Below, piece by piece: positions 12,301 through 26,800 of a DNA stretch of 64,000 bases. The notes beneath the pieces were generated by a model that saw only the letters and a program-made list of their open reading frames with translations, was not told where the DNA came from and made no database searches. Origin of the DNA: Struthio camelus (lineage: Eukaryota; Chordata; Aves; Struthioniformes; Struthionidae); assembly GCF_040807025.1 (NCBI RefSeq), contig NC_090942.1:64994911-65058910 (forward strand), written 5' to 3'. Position numbers and translations under genes: made by a program. Every line of letters starts with the position of its first letter. Position 1 is the first letter of the stretch.

Positions 12301-15300
12301 CCTGAGAACAAAGGCCAGATTCCCTCAGAAGTGGTGTGTCATCCAGCTGCTAGTGCAGCAGCTTCATATTTCCCCCAACACTCTCCTTCCCTCAAGAAAA
12401 CCAACCCTGAAAGTCCCCGAGTGCATTAAGAAAGGTGCCTGCATGCTCCAGGAGCCCAGAACAGCATCACAGATGTACAGAGAAATAAAACTACATAGAA
12501 AAAGGCCATCTCCAGCAGAGACATCTATCAGCCCTGTACACATGCTCACCTCACATTTCAGAGGTGGCATTAATAAGGAACTGCTCCTGCTGGTACACCA
12601 CCACGCATGCCTGCTAGTGCAGGCACAGCTCCCACCTTTGCGTCTCCCAGTGCAACAGCAACTTTGCACTTCAGCAGGAACCATAGATGTCCACTTCCGT
12701 CTGTTCTACCTGTTACCGTGCCTTGTAATAAACAGTCCTAGGATGAACCTTCCTCTGATTGGAAGAAAAAAAAACATTACTGCTCCCAGAAGGATGCAAC
12801 AGTTGCAGCAGAGCACAAAGAAGATGAAGAAGAGGTTAATGAACAGTGGAGCAAACCCTGATGAAACTGCTTCTCTGATACTCCCATCCTCCTAGCTGAA
12901 TAGCTTTGTCATCTTCGGTATTAGCTGCAGGTAAGCACCAGGCTCCGTTAGCCCAGTGTTGTTTTTCTACCCTGAACAATCAAGAGCAGACCTGAGTGAG
13001 ATCAGAGTGTTTCTGGAAACTGGTCCTGCCTGACAAACTGGAAAAAGAGTGGGGTTTAGATCTCTGGGTGTAGGTTTTCTCTGAGCTGGTCTTGGAATCT
13101 AAGAGTCCAGAGAAAACAACCCATCCTGAATCCTGAAAACTTTACTTACTAATTTATAAGAAAAGGAAAGAAGTTGTAAATAGTACATCTGAGTAATCTT
13201 AGCCTTGTCTGCTATCATCACACTTGTACACTCTGGATTGCTTTGTTACTTCCATGGTCCACAAGGATAACAGGCACTGGTGTATGAATTTCCCATTTCC
13301 TCTCCGTGACAGCTGAGCAAGAACATCAAGGGTCTAAATGCAGACTTCACTGATTCACCTACTGGTCCATCATGTGCAATTTGGTACATTTAAAACTCTT
13401 CATAACCAAGATAGCTTATACCTAAACAGTTTAACTGAGCTTTTATCATCTCAGAGAGAAATCTTCCTTCTCCTTGTAGTAATCTCAAACCAAAAAAAAA
13501 GGGGTCACAAAGTCTGATATCTGCAGTCTGCTCCAGGAGTACTTTCCAATTTCCCAGTTACATTTCTTTTCATAGACATCTGCACACCGTTGCATAGGTG
13601 ATCAAAGGAGACGCTTACCAACCTCCTGAGCAGCAGGATTAGCATCCGGACACATACATACCAAGATAAGCACCAACACAGGAGAACCAAAGAAGCATTC
13701 ACAGAAATCTCCTGAATTTTTCTCCTTTGTATTACTGTTAACTACCGATTCAAGCAATACTCATTTAGGAAAGGCTTCCATAGAACAAAGATGCTTGCAA
13801 GAGCATGCACATATTCCTCCTCCCCAGGATCCACATCCACAAAACTGTGTAAGGGTTTATACTTACAGCTTTAGGAGAACTGTAGGCTGTTTATAAAAGG
13901 ATTAGGTAAGGCTTGACAAAGATGTAGGAAGGTGGACATGTTGTGCATCAGAAAGCTCTTGCAATACACAGCCTGAAACACCCTTGTAGGCACTTTAGTT
14001 ATGCTTACCTAGAAGAGAAAGGAGGCGAAATTGCAAATAGGTTTGGTAATGCACTTTGGCTAACGTTGGACTGAGGGCAAAACGACACAAGAGTAACCTA
14101 ACACAGATATGTTTGAGACATCTCTCAACAGCTAGTGCTTTTAGCTGAGTTCTAGCGGACTGTCTAGTTATGTTGGGGAGGAAAAGATAAATCTCTTAAA
14201 ATATGCTGCTGCTTTACCTCCCAATTCCCCTGCTGAAAGGAATGCCACTCTATTGAGCATGGTCAGGACAAGAACTTCACAGGCTCTCCAAGGTTGCCAA
14301 GAGTTTACAGCAGAAGTCCCACTCTTAAGTCTTTGGAGGAGACTGTGGTAACTGCTGCTGGGCAGAGTGATATGCCCTTCAGGTCCAGACTTCTGAGAGG
14401 ACCAGGGCTCAACAGTATTGCTTGAAAGGCCATACTTTCATATGCAAAAGTATTATGAATGAAAAGATGTGCTGCGGGCCCCATAACTAATTTGATCAGA
14501 CAGGCTGACATATCCTGGGCTACAGCCAAATACCCAGAAATCATTTCCAAATCATTTTTCCAAACTTAAGTAATTGCTACATTTCTGCTTGCCCAAACTT
14601 TGGCCCCTGGAGGTCAGTGACAGCAGTGGTGATGGGGATTGCTAGTATCAGCATTTTCAAATAGATAATAAAGCAAAACCAAGTTTTCCTAGAGGCTGGA
14701 AAGCTCTAACTCTACTTATGAATTAAAAAAAAAAAAAAGTGAAGGGGATAAAAATATGAATCACTACTTTCCTTAACAAATAGCATCATAACACCACCAA
14801 ACCACTTAGAGTTGTGGAACCAGAACATGCACATATGGGAGCTTCTCCAGAAAGCCAGTATCGTGCTTAACTCTGAATTTACTGTGAACTATAAAACACA
14901 AACACAATTACGAAGTTCCCCACTGTGTCCATTTAAGTACAGAGCTAAGGGTGGGAGTAGATGTGTGTTCAGAGAAACAAGCCACAGGAGAGAAGGCACA
15001 GCAGGGCCAGCAGCCACATGGCACGTTTAATTTCAAGGGAAGAACACCTGACTTCTATGTGCAGATAAATAAATCAATAAAATCAAGTATGTGCTCTGGC
15101 TTCTTTATTTAAGACCATGAATTACATCATTATAAGCACCTCTGTCAGCAGAATCTCACAAAGCTGCTTATGAGATCGATCAGGAAGAGTGCCAAATCGC
15201 AGCATGCAGGAACAGGGCCCCCTTTGGGGCTGGGATGAGGGTTTGGTTTAAGTGTTACAGTTAGGGAGTAGCTAGGTTGACACCCTGTGGGCGAGCACTG

Positions 15301-15450
15301 CACAGGGCTCAGGTATTTGCAGCAGCTGACTGAGAAGCAACTGTCAGATCTAGGCCTCTAATGAGGAAAAAGGGAAGCATGCTCAGCAAAACTGCACTGA
15401 GAAGAGTGGAATAAAGTACACAAAAGAGTAAACTCAGATCAAGTCAAAGT
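9361..15450. other. Intergenic sequence upstream of the SLC37A3 3' end
   Basis: Unique AT-rich DNA with one MIR-like remnant at about 10 kb, a T-rich run near 11607 and short A-runs. Two long open stretches (10837-11427 minus, 12251-12895 plus) lack a usable ATG start and are not called genes. Confidence 0.5.
9958..10130 (+). mobile_element. MIR-like ancient SINE remnant
   Basis: Recognisable tRNA-derived SINE wording: CAGTGATTAAGATATTAGCC, TTCAATTCCCAGT (a decayed B box), TGGGTAACCTCAAATGTGTC, TGACTCAGTTCCTCATTCA and an AATGGAAATAACA stretch. Confidence 0.6.
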
Positions 15451-15453
15451 AAA

Positions 15454-17788
15454 TTTATTCATGTGAGATCAATTTAGACATTATCAGATTTAAAACCTTT
15501 CCCTATCCGAGCACCTTGAGGAAATAGACAGGACCAAAAACCCAGGACAAAAAAAAAACGTCTTGAAGACAAAGCAAAGCCTAGCTAATCAACAGTGGCC
15601 TCAAAGCACCACTGCACACTTACATGCAAGCTGCTGGGCAGCTTGTGTTCGCAGTGCTCGCAACACATCTGACACTTCTCAAGAGGGAACAGAACTGTTT
15701 ACAGGAAACCATTTGTTCCCGGGGGGCTGCACCTCCTCCCCCCCGCCACGTCCCTTTCCCACCCCACCTTTCATCAGAAGCTTATCTAGCACCCAGACAG
15801 TCAGCCGAAAAAGCTCATCCAGGTTGGAATTTGAAACCACAGATTCCCAGACACCATGGCTGGGGCAAACGGTGCCACCATCAATTTTGGAACTAAATTT
15901 CAAGGAGTTTTGATTCTATTTGTACAGGGACTAATGAGTAGCTTGGGACATGAACACTAACCCCAGGGCATAATTCTGAGAGCATGATGATAGATTCTCA
16001 GTCCCTTGCTCTAATTATGCTGGCAACAATTGGAACAGGAATGAGAAGAGACAAGAACAGGATTCAGGTCCCTAGTCAAGATTAATGGCATCGTCTTCCC
16101 AAGCCCTGAAACCTTTTGCGGGCTAACAAAGAATGCCAAGAATCACTTCCACCAAGAAAGACAGACTCTCAAAAAAGTATAAAATGGGACAACCGAGTTT
16201 CCCAGTAAGCAAAGCTATGTGAAGAGCTGTTGTTGCAGAAGCAGCAATCACAAAGTAACCGTTCAATACAGAAAAAACTGTAAGGCACTAATGATGTTTC
16301 ACTCATTACAATCATCAAATGACTAAAAATTGACATTCATAAGTTAAAAAGAAAAAAAAGTTGTACATTTTTAAAAGGCAACTTTCCCTGTTAAAAAAGT
16401 TTCAAATTTTCAGTTCCAAGAGTTTCCCTGTCCCCCATTCCCATCCAGGCAGCACTGATTAGACTGAACATTTGATCAGAAATTCTGCTGGTTAGCAAGT
16501 ACCTATTACAATGTAACATTCCAAGACAAAAGCAGAAAACAATTTGCTGAGAGGTTATTCAATGATCTCAGTAACGTCACCAACACATGTGAGAGGTGTC
16601 AGTCAGTCATCCTTACTACCATACTAAGTGCAGTCACATGCTTTTGTAGCTGACTTGCATCTATTTTTCTTTTAAAGATGCAACTCAGCTTGAAAACGCA
16701 GGAGCTTGGGGTCCCCTATGCAGCCACAGGCAGAGAAGCATGGGGGAAGACAGCAGCACTTGCTAATTTATGCTGTCACAAGGGTATGATTCAGTCCCGG
16801 TCTGGAAGCCCATAGCTAAGTGCTGCCAGGTCCCTTCAGTTCATTTAATTCAGTTTTGGTTCTCCTTTGCTGGAGATGGACAATTGCCAAATAAGAATGG
16901 AACTGGTGAGCCCAGCTTCCTTCACAGGGTCACCCAACAGTCCATTTTTGGTCAGTATTGATCAAAACTGCTAGTAAAAGTATTTGTGCCCCATTCTCGG
17001 TCCCCAAAGCCATTTAAGGATCCTTTAGAGACAAAGGACCTGTTAAGGCATATTTTCAGGGATCACAGTAAAGTGTTATCCAAATATTGCACACTATTTG
17101 TCTACTTAAATATTCAGAAACCGAAATCTCATTTCCCAGAGATTAGTAATACTATTATTAAAAAAAATAATGCTAAAAACAAATATGGAGTTAACCTCTC
17201 CATAAGAACCTGCTCCTGGAATATGATACAGGTACAAGCTAGGGATAGCAGAGGTCCATCTGCGCAGAGATTTAACAGCAAAATTTTTGAAACATCTGGA
17301 GAGCGCAAATTCCAAATAATCGTTTTTGCCCTTTCTAGACTATCCAAGAAATGCACAGTATGATTTTACCAGCACAACAAAGCATCAAAATTCGCTGCAA
17401 GACAGCCTCTCCACTGTCAGTTTTAAACAGCTGTCCTTTGGCCAGGACATCCAGAAATAAATAAGAATTGGGCAGTGAGCCCGAGTCCCGTCCTCCCCCA
17501 CCCCCAAACAGAAGATCCTAGTGTGGCTGCTGACATGGAAGAATCTGGCAGGCCTACACCAGTCCTGTGGATTGTCTAGCTTAGATCAGCTCGATGGTGT
17601 GGATGGTCTCAGGCCATTCGGGTATTTGGTATTTCAACATTGAACTCACAAAAGCAGGTCAATCAAGTCTCACGGAGCCATTCTGAATTAGTCCAAACCT
17701 GGAGGATGTAAGAAACAAGTCTCTCAGAGTTTTCTTTAATCCCCTGGCCATCAGGCCCGTACAACAGTCCGTCCAGTGGAAACGGGAG
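15454..17788 (-). other. SLC37A3: Probable SLC37A3 3' UTR
   Basis: Unique A/T-rich sequence after the stop, without a credible coding exon. Minus-strand AATAAA hexamers lie at 15454-15459 and 15104-15109; an ATTAAA lies at 16844-16849. The true cleavage site cannot be chosen by eye, so the left limit is provisional. Confidence 0.45.
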
Positions 17789-17881
17789 TCATCCAGTCAG
17801 CATTCGCGGGCGCCGTTCATGCAGAAGCAATCTGATCTCCCTCACTATTAATGGTGAGATGAACAGGATTGTTGAACTTGT
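17789..17881 (-). CDS. SLC37A3: SLC37A3 last coding exon (stop codon)
   Basis: Codes residues 472-501 and TGA at 17791-17789. TSSTILFISPLIVREIR finishes helix 12. The last ~12 residues (LLLHERRPRMLTG) diverge from mammals. No C-terminal KKxx retrieval signal is present, unlike the ER paralogue SLC37A4. Confidence 0.92.
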   Translation of the reverse strand, partial: TSSTILFISPLIVREIRLLLHERRPRMLTG

Positions 17882-20800
17882 CTGTGAAAAGAAACATACC
17901 CAGGACAATTAGCAGAGAGCAAACACTGCTGCAACCATCCTGCGCTCCAGTGTATGTTCAGGGAAGACACGGGCAAGAGAAGAGACGACAAAACGGCCCT
18001 GCAGATGGAAGGACTGAGTTTGAAGGAAAGCACATAGGATTTTGACTGTCACGATCTTCTTTTCATAAAGAAGCTGTGCTCTTCACCTCCTCAGTGGCCT
18101 TCCTCCCGGCTGCCTCTGAAGGTAACCAAAGTGGCTTTTTCACTTGTCAGCACAGATGTAAAGACAGTTCCTGGCACTTCCCAGAGGCAATAGTGCATGA
18201 TTTGTAAAGCGTGCACCACGGTGGCAATGCTGAGGAGATCAGGGTCTGAACCGTCTCCTCTCCTACATACAAGGCCAAGGCATTAGTTTTAGCTTCAAAA
18301 TCCTCATCACTCCTTTTATTAATCTTGAAGGGCTGATATGCAAGCAGCTTAACTTCAGCTCCCTGAAAATATTAGGAACCACATACCATGGCAATGAAAG
18401 GGGAAAAAAGTCCTGCCTTAGAAGTCAAATGGAATAAGCTTGGAATTGCATACAGGTATTTTTAGACAAGTATTTTCAAACCCCTCTCTGTCACAACCTC
18501 AGCTGCTGTTGGGCAACGCAACCTTAAAGGAGTCAACATGAACCTAGTTGATTTGGACACCCTGAGGCAAAGGCACCCCAGAGATTACCTTGGGAACAGC
18601 AGAGTTTGCAGCTGCTGCAGGAATACCTTGCATGCCTAGGTCACAATTCTCAGGTTCCCACCAAAACATTCTACTGTAGATTGAACTTTGACAAAAGAAA
18701 GAGAGGAGATTTCTTACCATTAGAATAAAGAAATAGAAAACCCACATCCATCCCAGGTTCTCCTGGATCAAAGACACTAGATACTAAAAAGAGAGAGGGA
18801 AAAATGACTGAAATTATGAAGATAAGCATGACTTTCAGACATCGCTCTTTCATTTTCTAGAATTTGTGGGCTGTTAACACTCCATAAAAAGCTGATCACA
18901 AAACCCTCCAGCTGATCTTTCCCTGACACAATACGTGACTCAGGACAGCAGCCCTTCTGCAAAAAACCCACAGACTCAGCAAAGTGGAGATACTGTCCTG
19001 AAGCTTTACAGTAACTCATAGCAGCATAAAGACAGAACTGAACTACAGTTTCAAAGGTGACAAACTGACTCCACTGCATATAAGTTTTTTGTGCAGAACA
19101 CTGGGACATAAGTGGATGGAAGTACTCTCAGAGGAACTAAAAGCTCTAGAAAGGCTTACAAATTACACAGGACGCATTCTCAAGAGCTGTGCAACTGCTA
19201 ACTACCTAACCCTACATCGTAGGCAAGGTACTTGAGACTACAGTCTGTTCGGAACCGCATCCCAGTTCAATAGGACTTTATAGGCTACAAAAGAAAGTGT
19301 ATTCCTTATTGGTAGATTTGTATTCAGTTGCTGTACAAGGGCCTCTTCTTCACTACTGGGTGTATTAGCACAAAACAGGATCTGAATTTCTAACATATTC
19401 ATTGTGCATTCACTGCTATTCACACACCCCCAGAATGACATCATCATTGTCTCTCTGGAAGTAAATGTGATGTTAGAATGGGAGGCAGGTGTAATTTTTC
19501 AGAATTAAAGATCTAGTTTTTATGATGACAGAAGTTTTTGAGTGCTGTGTGTGGGGTAAGACAGAAACACTGAAGACAATATATTAAGGAAATTGAGTGT
19601 AACAATGCACTTTAAGATGTCCACAAGGCACTTGCCATCTTCCATGTTTAATGGAACTAAGTGGCATCTCTCCTACAAAACAGAGACAAAACAATTGTAT
19701 TTATCAGGCAATAAATGACAAATACAAACCCACATTCCTTTTAGGAATAGAAACTTGTACTCCTTGCTTAAGTCCTTGGTATTTCACCAGCACTGGAGAG
19801 GGCCTGAGAGAGAATTGGCTCCAATCTTTGTACTAAACTCTCCTCTCCCCAAAGCATCACTATGCTCTTCCACGTAGTCACCACTTGTATTTGAGAAATA
19901 AGAATGTCCAGTGAGCACACTGTCAGCTTCCTTTTATGCAACTGTCTAGTCCTCAAACCCCTGGCAGCATACTGTGAGGACCATCAAAGCAAGCAGTGCC
20001 ATATTTACAAGTTGTGGGAGACAACTCTATATAGAAAAGGAAACTGCAAATAAGAGCAAACTTTAAATTACCTTGTAAATAAACACCATCAAGTTTGTGA
20101 TAAGTATGTCATTTTTGCTCGGTTACATAGGTAAACTTTCCTTTAAACAAAAGTTTTTGCTGTTACCTTAGCTTTGAACAAAAATCCCAAACAAATTTCA
20201 AAATGTTTCTGTCTTACCTGACCCACTGCAGCACCAATACTACCAGTTCCATCCACAATTCCTGTGACTGTTGCCAGAGCCTCACTGCTGCCTTTGACCA
20301 GCTCCTGACGACCCAGGTCAGCCGAAATTGCAGAACTGATCATGTTAGAAGGGCCTCCAATGAAAAAGCCTGAAATTGCCAGGAAAACAGCCTTGAGGCA
20401 AAACAAGCAGGGGGCTTCTCAGTAGAACATCTTAAAAACACAGATTTTTCTACCACACAAACCTCAGGATCAGGATTTTATGGACAGTAATCTCAGATTA
20501 ATTACAGGTAGAAATTAACCCTTGCAGCTGAAGCATACAGTTGCAACGTAGCTTGCGTACATGAAGCACGCACAGAGAAATTGCCAACATGCATATTTTC
20601 CTCCAACAGCAAGAACAAAGTAACTGTATGTGGTTCACTCTGCAAGAAGAGCCAGGATGCACTGAACTGAATACAGAAAGCTACTGTTGAACACGCACAA
20701 GCAAACCCTCAACACGAAGCAGATAAAGACAGGTCTCTACTTTGGATAGTACACCCCCATGCTACAGCCTCAGTCTCCAGGGGCTGACGGAGAGATGGAA

Positions 20801-23800
20801 GAAAAAAACTCCACACGACAGTGTTCCAAAGTAGGAGTGTTCCAAGAGAAAGGCTCTATTCACACAGGCTAATCTTAATTCTGGAACACAGAATTAAGTA
20901 CGTCTGGTAGCACAGAAAGCTTGTGACCCCACACAGAACCCCTGGGGTTCTGACAGACAGACACCCTTGAATTTAGCTCTTGCAGCTCACCACTTCACCA
21001 CATAGTCACCTCTCTGACAGAGACTATTGCTCCTGTAGCACGGCCAGCAACAGCTAGCATGTGTCCATGCTCTAAATAACAGATTATTGCTAGGTATTTT
21101 AGCATAAATCTGTCTCTATCATAGCAAAATAAGGCAGAATTCTATAGTTCCAATACCTTATTATATATAGTCCATATTCTATACTCCCATCTACAAATTA
21201 GTTTTCCTGCAGACACATTCCAAAAGTACCATAAATTGGACCTCAGCTTTTAGCCCTTCTGCAAAACCAAGAAGAGATGGCGGCACACACACATGCGTTA
21301 CCGACACCTGATGCTGGTGTTGCTGACTTTTCTGCAAAGTACAATTCTACCAGGGTAACAGTGGTATTTTGTACGATACCTGTAATTGCCATGATCACAG
21401 CATTGATAGGTTTGCTGTTTGGAGAACCTGTGGGAGAAAGATCAGATAAGTGTAAAGAAAACAAATGAACTTGAGAAAGCCATTTATTTATTTAGGATCA
21501 GAAAGAAGCATGCAAACATCCAGTTTCATTAAGTTACCCAAGTACTGACAACAGTGACTTCTATTTGACTGGAGACTTGTACAAAGATTAGTCTTCTTGC
21601 AAAGGCATTTAGAGACTGAAGATTCATCAGTTCCCTGACAGCACTTTACAGCAGAAAAATCACCTTTGCCATCAGACATTTATGCCCTGCCTCTATACTA
21701 GATTCGCCTGGCTCTGGCTTCCAACCTTTGTTATGCCTTTTTCTATGGCAAAGAGTTTGCATTTACTCTCCTTGAAAGTCCACGTGCATAGTAGAGGAAA
21801 GATTCTCTTGTCTTTCTGGGGAAGTGAAAGAGATTCAGCTCCAACTCTCCCACCATAAAGTACTTCTTTCAGCACTTGAATCATCTCTTCCACTTGTTCC
21901 AATTTTTCCACCATCCTTTTTAAAGTGCGGACATTAAATTTGGAGGCAGTGATCCAATAACTGTCTAAACAATGCTGGACAAGAGGGTAAAAACACAAAA
22001 CCCAATCTCCTTACTCCTCCTGACAAAACCACACTTGGATATCCAAATGTTCTGTCTGCCCTGCCAGGAACAGCATCCTACTGTATATATGCAGCTGCTT
22101 TTCTACTACAATCCCTCAGTGCTTTTAAGAGTTACTGTTTTCCCTGATACCTCGCTTCCAGGCATCACCTGAACTCTTTATACCCAAGCGCAACTTAGGG
22201 TCCACAAACGGTCACGTTAATGTGTAAGGCAAGCTGCAGCCGTTTAATGTATCCTTGGTCTGTTTTCACTCTTACATGCAACAGGCTAAGAGCATAAAAG
22301 CATTCCCTAGTTTGGCTGATGGAGATTTAATGATACAGTGCAGTAACTCTCTATCGCCTGTCTAAGCCTTCCATATCTGGCTGAGCAGTAGTGCAGTTTG
22401 AATTAAGCACAAGACACCTGCACCTCTGGCTGTTCAGCTGTCAGCAACAATTTTATATTTGCTTCCAACTCCCTGATGAAAGCAGTGAGTTATCACAAGG
22501 GCCTACAAAACTCTACTGAACACCACCAAACCTAACCCTTACTATTTAAGGATGATTGCCTATTGACCTTACTTTGAGACCAGCTGGGCCAGCACACTTC
22601 AGAAAGGCATGCTTTACTGTTCACGTATATATTCTGGCATTGATTTCCATCCACAGACCTCAAAGTGCTCTACAGAAGGTGGTCTACATCGCCACACCAT
22701 TTTTGTTACAGATGGGGGACGACACAGAGGAGTGAAGCGACAGGCGAGAGAGTTAAAGCATTCTGGTACCACTGGAGAGCAGTGGTACCATGAAGATGCA
22801 AACCCCTTATTCTTACAACAGCTTCACAGTCATTACTTCACAGAAACTAGACCAGCATGCCCTTTTGTTCAGTTTTCCTGACAGGCTCCTTACAAAACCA
22901 GCAGGCACCGAGAGCTCTATCTAGTATAAGAGAGGGAGAAACTCTTAGATTTCACCACATACAGAAGCACAAGCAGCGAAGTCCAAGAGCTTCTCTCTCT
23001 CACAGTAGATGTGCTCCTGTACAGCTCTGTCCCTAGACTCCCTTTCCTGGTAGGACTGGGATAGGATTGCCCCTTAGATCTGCTGCTCTACCAGTTGCAG
23101 TTTTGATACAATGACAATGCCAGAAATTTCATTGTCACTGGAGAAGGATTAGTGCCATCACTCACCACTTCATGGAAGCCCAACTACTCAGTTAATCCTT
23201 TTCCACCTCATTAACCAAAGCACAGATTTCCTCCCCAGTTCCTTGATTCCAAGCTCAGTAAAGTTTTACGCAATGTCACAGTTCAAACAAAATACAGCAA
23301 AAGGTGCCATAGTGATCCAGAAGCAGTTTCAAGACCAGAAAGCCAAATGTAATCAGAATAGGCTGTGTTCTGGTTCTCCCTAAAGCATCAAAAGAGCTTC
23401 CGATCTCCATGCAGCAAAAACATACTCACGGCTGTATCCAAAGAGAGACCCTACAGCAAAGAGCAGGCTAATTGCTAGCACTGGAGCTCTCTTCTGTAGC
23501 ACATCAGAAATCAAGCCTTGGATGGTCCCACCTACAAAAAATAGAACATCATCAGGCCCAGGATGCTAACACCTCGAACAAAACTGGGTCACTTCATTGA
23601 GTGCAGTGGCCTCTTGCTTTCTCATTAATATACATTTTCTCTACATTCCTGAAAACATATTTTCCCTACACTTCTGAAAACTAAGTCTCCTGCCTTACTG
23701 GCCAAGACATAGAGGCAACAGCAAACCTAGGTGGCCAGGATAGAGCAGAGCAAACTACTCATACTGTTTTCCCAGGAAATAACATTTCTTTTTTTGGCGT

Positions 23801-26800
23801 GCAACTGACCAACCATCCCGCTTTCTTTTTCATTCCCCTGAAAAGTATAGCACCATCAAGCAACCATAACTCCCGATCTGAACAAGCTTAACATTGTGGC
23901 TGGTTTCTTTAATAGAAAGCGCACAAAAAAAGAAGTTCTGCTTCAAAGGGAAAGCACTAGCACATAGGGGTCTCACTCCGACTCACGGTAGGCGTAAAGT
24001 TTGCAAGAAGTGCCGTTTGCTGACAAAGATCAGCATACGTATCACTGACCCCTCTGCAGAAACTGCTCTGCTGGTAAAAAATAAAACACTTTGGGAAAGT
24101 CTACTTCAGAAAAGGTCAGAGAGGCAGAAAAAATGACCCTGAACAGATCAGAATAAGGATGTTCATTCTACGAAAGCTAGCTGGACTAGGGAATAAAGAA
24201 AGAAATTGAACACTGGAGTGGAAGCCCAGACAGACAAACATTATGTTCTTTGCTACATTCTGGAGGGATGATACAGAACCCACTACGTCCAGGTCTAATC
24301 TCTCCCTCAAGTGTACCTGTCAGAAAGGAAGCAGGAAGCACTGGGGCACTGTTTTGTACGTGGCACTCTTCAAAAGCATAGCAAGTAAAGAAAAACATCT
24401 GCTGGGGGTACCATACAAGAATAAGATAGTGCCCTTTAAACGATACATAAACTCTTCAGGGTGCTCACATACACTGCATTTAAGAAAATAGTCAAGCAGC
24501 CACATACATAACTAGCCCTTTTATATATTCAGTAAACGGTCAGCTAGATCCCACTAAGCACGACTGCTCTGTGCTGCATTTGCTGTCTTTCATTTTTCAA
24601 ATGCTAACAGGGCAACTGCAGAAAGATGTCATTCACTTGCTCACTCACCTATGATTCCTCCCACATCATACCAGATTGAGAGCTGGTCAGCTTCAGCTTC
24701 TTTCCATCCAAAGTTGTTGCTGAGGTAGAATGGCAGCCAGAAGAAGAATGAGTAATTCACCAATTTCAAGCAGGCATAGGCCAAAGAATACTGGAACAAA
24801 GAGTCAGCCAGCAAGCAGTTAGCACTTGAGAAATGCAAACAGCATTTCTGCTTCTTCCCATAAAGCTCTGGACCCAGCTGAAGCTTTCAGAGGGAAGTGC
24901 TTTTGCATTTCATATAAAGAGGCAGTACTATGAAAGCTTAATGCTGCACATCAAAGGGAACCCAGGAATAAGAAAAACATTGCCAGGAAGGTTATTTTCT
25001 TTTCACTGAATGCAGAGGGTTAAAATGCTGTCAGCGTAACCCTAAGAATTGACATCAGGCTTCCAACAAAAAAAAAAAAAAAACTGAACCCAACCATGTG
25101 ACATGAAACAAGCTTCAGGTTTAGTCATCTGTGCATTATGACGAGAAAAGTTACGTGAAGCAGTTTCTCTGTGCTATCTTCTGCTGTTCCGTAGGCTCAT
25201 CTGGTCACAGGACCAGAAGAAAAATCTTCATTCATAACACCCCAGACAGGTATTCCAGGATACAAGATGAAAGGTTTGGCCAACACTAAGCACATGCCTC
25301 CAAACCCAAAAGCTGAGGCAGCCTCCTGCTCTTGGTTGCTGGTCTCAAGCTCTCCTTAGCTAGCAGGAGAGCTCTGCCTTTAGAGCTTTCACATGTGGCA
25401 ATGGTTCTTTCTTGGGGATTGCAGGCCCAGCATGCAGAGCATGCAGAAGGATAAGGCACAAAAATTATTTAAGTATGGCCTCCTGATAAACACTGACATG
25501 GCAGTTGAAGGAACCCAAATTTGAAGACGGAAAAAATAACCTGTTGGGAACACAGCTTTTGGGACTGTGCACATACTTGTCTTTGGATTTTAACAAGCAG
25601 ACGTTTTGATATTTTAAAAGCTCCCAAATCATCTCTTCTAAATGTAGATTCTTTTAACAAACATACCCTTTTTAGCTGCATCATCAATGCTTTTCCACTC
25701 TTAAAGGTCACTAAGTAATCTTTACCACACATAAGACAGTGATGTTCACTACAGTTCGGCTGGCTCTCGTATGTAGAGCTGTACTGTTCCATGCCATATT
25801 TAATACAACACACAGTCAGCCAACTATCAGACCAATTAAACATTGAACTTCCAGAGGCCCAAAGGACGTCTGTCTATACTAAAATTCTTCTACTGTATCA
25901 TTCATCAGTAGAAGAGGAGAGAAACTATTTCAGTCCAATTCAGGACCAATTTCAGTCAACTCACATCTTTGTATAATTTTGACCAGGCTTTGGAGGTTCT
26001 CTCAGTATGTGGTTTCTCACTCACTGATTTGACATCAGATAAAACTCACGGATTCACGTCAGGGGTGTTCACATGGCTGGGTTAGCACAGAGAGCATGCC
26101 CTCAAAATCCCAAGCACCGAAACAGCAACATCAATTGTTTGGTACCTCCTTATGCTCTGGCCAGTGAAGAAAAGTCGCACATCAGCTTAGGCAGCCTTCA
26201 CCACTGCCAGCATATTTTGCCTAGAGGTTCTTCGTACATCATCCCATTCTTAGCGCAACCAAAAATAAGGCACTTTATGTGGCTCACTAGGAAAGAACTC
26301 AAGAGGATTCACTTCTTACTCATATTACTGAGCCAGCCTCCCTGTCTCTTTTCTTGTACCAGCTCTAGTATTCAGGGGACACATGGCCTACTGGCACAGG
26401 AAAATTATCAATTTTTTTATTGGCAGATTAATTTTTCAGCTGAACCAAATCCTTGAATTGGGCAACAAATGCTGATGCAGAAGTACAAGTTCTGGCACAA
26501 AGGACAGGATGAGGAAGTAACAAGGGATGCAGCTCAGCTTAAGTTAATGGTGAGAGTGCACTACCAGGCCCTGTTGCCAGTTGTTTATAAAAAGACTTTG
26601 CCAGATATTACATCATGTTGATTAAGGCTTTTTCAGGCTCTCTGCTCAAAGGCAATTTAAAAAAAAAAAAAAAAAAAGGAGGAGGGGGGAAAAAATACCC
26701 CACTAACCACACACAAATACCAGTGCCACAGAGTTCTCTGTGATGCTCAGCCAGCAGTAAGAATCTCACTTCTCAGGGCAACGAGTAACTACCTCACCAA

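Noticed and set aside
12251-12895. Open stretch of 214 codons on the plus strand
   Set aside because: It opens with GTG, not ATG; the first in-frame ATG is about 60 codons in. The product has no domain I recognise and no flanking splice logic was convincing.
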